DNA from: Bdellovibrionales bacterium RIFOXYC1_FULL_37_79
Lineage (GTDB): Bacteria; Bdellovibrionota; Bacteriovoracia; Bacteriovoracales; Bacteriovoracaceae
Assembly: GCA_001770015.1 (NCBI GenBank)
Contig: MEQB01000073.1
Span: 1-64,000 of the forward strand
DNA: 64,000 bases
Reading direction: 5' to 3'
This document shows, in pieces, positions 61,245-64,000 of the stretch. A program made the translations under genes and the position numbers. The notes under the pieces were generated by a model. That model made no database searches. It was not told the DNA's origin and was given only the letters and a program-made list of their open reading frames with translations. Within the stretch, counting starts at the first letter, position 1, and every line of letters begins with the position of its first letter.

Positions 61245-61433
61245 TTATTTTACTTCTTTATGAAGCGTATGCTTTCTTTCGAATTTGCAATACTTTTTTA
61301 ATTCCATACGATCCGGCGTGGTCTTCTTATTTTTTGTTGTATGATAGCGACTTACGCCAGGAAGTCCTGATTTTCTACATGTTTGACATTCCAGATGAAT
61401 AATTACCCTAGCACCTTTACCTTTAGCGGCCAC
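61245..61433 (-). CDS. rpmG: 50S ribosomal protein L33
   Basis: The 62-residue protein starts with GTG 61433 behind [38 protein letters not shown] and RKHTLHKE are diagnostic. The zinc ribbon has C16, C19 and C49, but the fourth ligand position is E52 (YCKFERKH), so it departs from the usual four-Cys form. It stands between convergent genes. Confidence 0.96.
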   Translation of the reverse strand: MAAKGKGARVIIHLECQTCRKSGLPGVSRYHTTKNKKTTPDRMELKKYCKFERKHTLHKEVK

Positions 61434-61661
61434 AGAACCCTCCGTACATAAAATTGATAACCTTTTAATTTTAAAACTAGGAAAACTTACATTGATTTTT
61501 GCCAGTAGGCAAGAATTTTTGAAAAATATTAGTCAATCAGTAGAAATTACTTGATTTTTTGTAGTAAACAGGTCAAATATACACCCATTGTTTTAAAGTA
61601 AATTTTTTAAACATAATTACTTATCTTTGTATTATAGCAAGGAAATATCACGAGGTTGATC
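61434..61661. other. Divergent promoter region of L33 and L31
   Basis: These ~230 AT-rich bases separate the divergent ribosomal genes. I find no open frame; promoter boxes for both should lie here, for example TTGTTT near 61590 with CATAAT 18 bases later toward rpmE. Confidence 0.35.
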
Positions 61662-61886
61662 ATGAAAGAAAATATTCATCCAGAGTACTTTGATGTAACG
61701 GTTGAGTGTGCGTGCGGAAACACCATCCAAACCAAAAGCACCAAAAAGATATCTAAAACAGATATTTGTTCAGCTTGCCACCCATTCTATACCGGCAAAC
61801 AAAAAGTTCTAGATACCGAAGGTCGGATAGAGAAATTTAGAAGAAAATTCGGGACTGAATATACCACTACCAAAAAGAATAAGTAG
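61662..61886 (+). CDS. rpmE: 50S ribosomal protein L31, zinc-binding type
   Basis: From ATG 61662 (GAGG upstream) the protein has 74 residues. [20 protein letters not shown], then [15 protein letters not shown] and the late [11 protein letters not shown] are typical of L31. C16, C18, C36 and C39 form the zinc site of the C+ type. It is convergent with pyrE, with two bases between the stops. Confidence 0.97.
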   Translation: MKENIHPEYFDVTVECACGNTIQTKSTKKISKTDICSACHPFYTGKQKVLDTEGRIEKFRRKFGTEYTTTKKNK

Positions 61887-61888
61887 CT

Positions 61889-62524
61889 TTAGGCTAACTT
61901 CCAGTGACTCGGATCTTTTTGCCATTTGGTGACAATCACTTTGTCGTGCTCATCTATGTCTCGATTTTCAAAACATACATCGATAATGGATTCCAGGTTG
62001 GTTAACGCAAAAAAAGGTAATTTCAATTCCCTTATAATATTTTTTGCTGACTCCATTTGATAATCAACAATGGCCAGACACCCTACCGGACACAATCCCG
62101 CCTCCTTGGCGCCATAATAGGCCGTTTTTAAACTTCCGGCCTGATTAACCAAGTCCTCAATCAATAAAATCTTATCCCCTGATTTATAATCTCCTTCAAT
62201 TTGATTTTGTTTGCCGTGTTCCTTGGCCTTGGCACGGATGTAGATCATAGGCGATTTCAGTCGGTCTGCAATGAGCGCAGCATGGGGAATACCCGCCGTG
62301 GCCAGGCCGGCATAAGAGTCACATACCATATTTTTTTCTCTAATCACCTCAAGAAAGTATTGAATGATTTTGTCTCTAACCGTGACATGAGATAAAACTT
62401 TTCGATTATCACAATAAATCGGGCCTTGCAGACCGGAGGTATAGGTAAATGGTTTCTTAGGGGTTACCACCACCGCTTGAATGGAAATTAATAATCTGGC
62501 CACTTCACGACTTTTTTCATGCAT
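61889..62524 (-). CDS. pyrE: Orotate phosphoribosyltransferase
   Basis: From ATG 62524 (AAAAGGG upstream) the enzyme has 211 residues; ATG 62572 gives 16 more without support. FTYTSGLQGPIYCDNRKVL is the orotate-binding start, AGLATAGIPHAALIAD follows, and KILLIEDLVNQAGSL is the PRPP loop. It converts orotate and PRPP to OMP in pyrimidine synthesis. No other pyr gene is adjacent. Confidence 0.93.
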   Translation of the reverse strand: MHEKSREVARLLISIQAVVVTPKKPFTYTSGLQGPIYCDNRKVLSHVTVRDKIIQYFLEVIREKNMVCDSYAGLATAGIPHAALIADRLKSPMIYIRAKAKEHGKQNQIEGDYKSGDKILLIEDLVNQAGSLKTAYYGAKEAGLCPVGCLAIVDYQMESAKNIIRELKLPFFALTNLESIIDVCFENRDIDEHDKVIVTKWQKDPSHWKLA

Positions 62525-62613
62525 ACCCTTTTCCCCTAGTAATATTTTCAATAATATTGCATATTTGGACATATCATACTATGAATTTTTTGTAACCATG
62601 TAAGGAGTTCATT

Positions 62614-64000
62614 ATTCTGCCCAAGCTAATACTGCTGATATTTTTGCTCATCATTCTTCATTCGTGCGGTCAGCATAAACCCTCCCCCATTTTATCGCAA
62701 AACAATCCAATTTTAGATGGAAAAAAACTAGTTTTGCCTGACTTAAATTTAAAAACCAATGAACTACAGGCCATAAAAATCGAGCGTGCTGCGCTTAAAC
62801 ACCGTTTCTTGATGACGGCTGCCAATATGGGAGGATCAAACACTGACCAAGGCCCCTTCTCATTTGAAAGCAAAGTTGTTTATTTTGAATTAAAAGATCA
62901 AGATCATATCAATCTTTTTGAACAAACCGAAAGCCTTGATTCAAATAATCATGAAATCAAACTGCTGGCGAGTTTTCCTATCGTTGAAAAAAATCATGAC
63001 TCCCTGGTTTTTGATTTTGATCTGGGGATGAAACATATCTATCAAAAAAGAAACACCCTCTCATACAATAACCAGTTAAACCAGGAACACACCCTTAAAA
63101 TTGTCGACAGCTTCCTCTATCAGGCAGAAGTGATAAACCGACATTTAATGATCAAACATCATGTCAAGATCCAGCAAACTACCCCGGATGGAAATATTAT
63201 TTATGACCAAATTAATATGAAATACACTTTTTCATCTTATGTAAAAAGCCAGACCTTCGTTGCCAAAAATCATCCCGATAGGTCCCTTTTTGCTTTTTAT
63301 GAAACTCATACCAAAAAGCAAAGTTCCAAAGTCATCCGGATGAATCATGTAAGGCCCGTAACCTTTTATTACACAGGGAACATTCCTGCTGAGTATCTAA
63401 ATGCAGTGATCGTTGGCATCAATTACTGGAACCAACTTTTAGGAGTGGACTTCATTGAAATAAAAAAGCTTCCTGAACATGGTGAAGCCTTTGATCCAGG
63501 ACTGCATATCATCGAGTGGTCAACAGACAACAGAAACTACGCCTACACCAGCGTACAAAACGATCCCTTCACCGGGGAGATTTTGCAAACTTACATCAAC
63601 TTTCCAAACCCGCTCAACAGTCCCCAATATCAATTAATTGGTGAATATTTAAAAAAGCACGCTCGCCAGACCGGTCCCCAATTAACCAGCACACCGTCCG
63701 TAACCATCAAACAATTTCACCCAAACATTATTTCCCATCATGAAACCGAAAACAACTCTCAAATGAAACAGTCCGCTTTTAACAATCTCCTCCAAACTCT
63801 TCCTGGCCAATGGCAAACGGACAAGATTTATAAAAAAATTTTTTCTGATTTGATCAGCACCTTAATTGCTCATGAAGTGGGGCATGCCCTGGGAATCAAA
63901 CATAATTTTGCCGGCAGTGTGGGGGCCACCCTTTCTCACAATAATAAAAAAGAAATTTATTATAATTATATTTTTCATGACCAACTTGATGCCCAGATGG
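62614..64000 (+). CDS. Lipoprotein zinc metalloprotease, 3' end beyond window
   Basis: An uninterrupted frame runs to the right edge. It begins with a lipoprotein signal, LPKLILLIFLLIILHSC, with lipobox LHSC. Later parts read FYYTGNIPAEYLNAVIVGIN, AYTSVQNDPFTGEIL and LIAHEVGHALGIKHNF, the zinc motif HExxHxxGxxH being complete. This is the large zinc-dependent metalloprotease family frequent in Bdellovibrio. The zinc motif starts about 420 residues in. AAGGAG (62602-62607) is followed by ATT at 62614 (six bases) and CTG at 62617, with no ATG, GTG or TTG in frame near it and an in-frame TAA just upstream. So the start seems to be a near-cognate codon. Confidence 0.82.
   Translation, partial: MLPKLILLIFLLIILHSCGQHKPSPILSQNNPILDGKKLVLPDLNLKTNELQAIKIERAALKHRFLMTAANMGGSNTDQGPFSFESKVVYFELKDQDHINLFEQTESLDSNNHEIKLLASFPIVEKNHDSLVFDFDLGMKHIYQKRNTLSYNNQLNQEHTLKIVDSFLYQAEVINRHLMIKHHVKIQQTTPDGNIIYDQINMKYTFSSYVKSQTFVAKNHPDRSLFAFYETHTKKQSSKVIRMNHVRPVTFYYTGNIPAEYLNAVIVGINYWNQLLGVDFIEIKKLPEHGEAFDPGLHIIEWSTDNRNYAYTSVQNDPFTGEILQTYINFPNPLNSPQYQLIGEYLKKHARQTGPQLTSTPSVTIKQFHPNIISHHETENNSQMKQSAFNNLLQTLPGQWQTDKIYKKIFSDLISTLIAHEVGHALGIKHNFAGSVGATLSHNNKKEIYYNYIFHDQLDAQM

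Overview
The window looks like chromosomal DNA of a Gram-negative, AT-rich bacterium of the Bdellovibrionota (Bdellovibrio/Bacteriovorax-like) type. This is inferred from family content, not from a marker gene: a TIGR02147-type regulator paired with a secreted 'GNGG' protein, PilZ-domain membrane proteins, many short secreted proteins of unknown function, a subtilase with a CUB-like tail, an ExbB/ExbD pair, a lipoprotein zinc metalloprotease of the predatory-bacteria type, and C-type zinc-ribbon ribosomal proteins. No rRNA, tRNA or CRISPR array was seen.

Bases 1-26000 are accessory in character: AT-rich, loosely packed, with long intergenic gaps and many gene scars. They hold one apparently intact ~1.04 kb insertion sequence (89-1126), a leftover end of the same element family (7485-7545), an IS21 istA-like fragment (1130-1242), an IS3 orfB tail (15158-15238) and the last 24 codons of an etfA-like gene (10132-10206). 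Between them lie a hipBA toxin-antitoxin locus with a recognisable operator, two ~690-residue exported proteins in tandem, a TIGR02147 regulator coupled to an exported protein, two DUF4143 AAA ATPases, an ATC-hydrolase-like protein, a lipoprotein hydrolase, a C39-like putative cysteine peptidase, an exported Cys-rich protein made of 75-bp tandem repeats, and an exported 703-residue protein whose middle looks like an ADP-ribosyltransferase (R, STS, E).

Bases 26260-36707 appear to form a carbohydrate locus: an exported propeller-like protein, an outer-membrane-barrel candidate, a glycoamylase-like exported protein, a fused substrate-binding/permease ABC subunit, a second permease, a MalK-type ATPase, and on the opposite strand a cytoplasmic GH35 beta-galactosidase. 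Overlapping stop/start codons tie the transport genes together. A logical flow is extracellular cleavage, outer-membrane passage, ABC import and cytoplasmic hydrolysis. Bases 36794-40137 hold a thioredoxin-like protein and an ArsR/CadC-type repressor plus P1B metal ATPase with a clear palindromic operator.

Bases 40134-53410 mix exported proteins, a lipoprotein-PilZ pair, a translationally coupled GNAT-like/FAD-oxidase pair divergent from an MsbA-like exporter, a three-gene overlapping operon (histone-deacetylase-like enzyme, DUF2227 membrane protein, small TIR-like protein), a glycosyltransferase and an aldo/keto reductase. Bases 53532-64000 are mostly housekeeping: nucleosidase, split transketolase, L28 with a good promoter and bidirectional terminator, subtilase, PilZ-like protein, ExbB/ExbD, DUF4340 protein, L33, L31, PyrE, and a metalloprotease lipoprotein running off the right edge.

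A recurring oddity is that three convincing genes (hipB, one DUF4143 ATPase and the terminal metalloprotease) have good Shine-Dalgarno sequences but no ATG, GTG or TTG at the right distance; they appear to start at ATA, CTG and ATT or CTG. All family assignments are by eye from motifs; no database search was possible.
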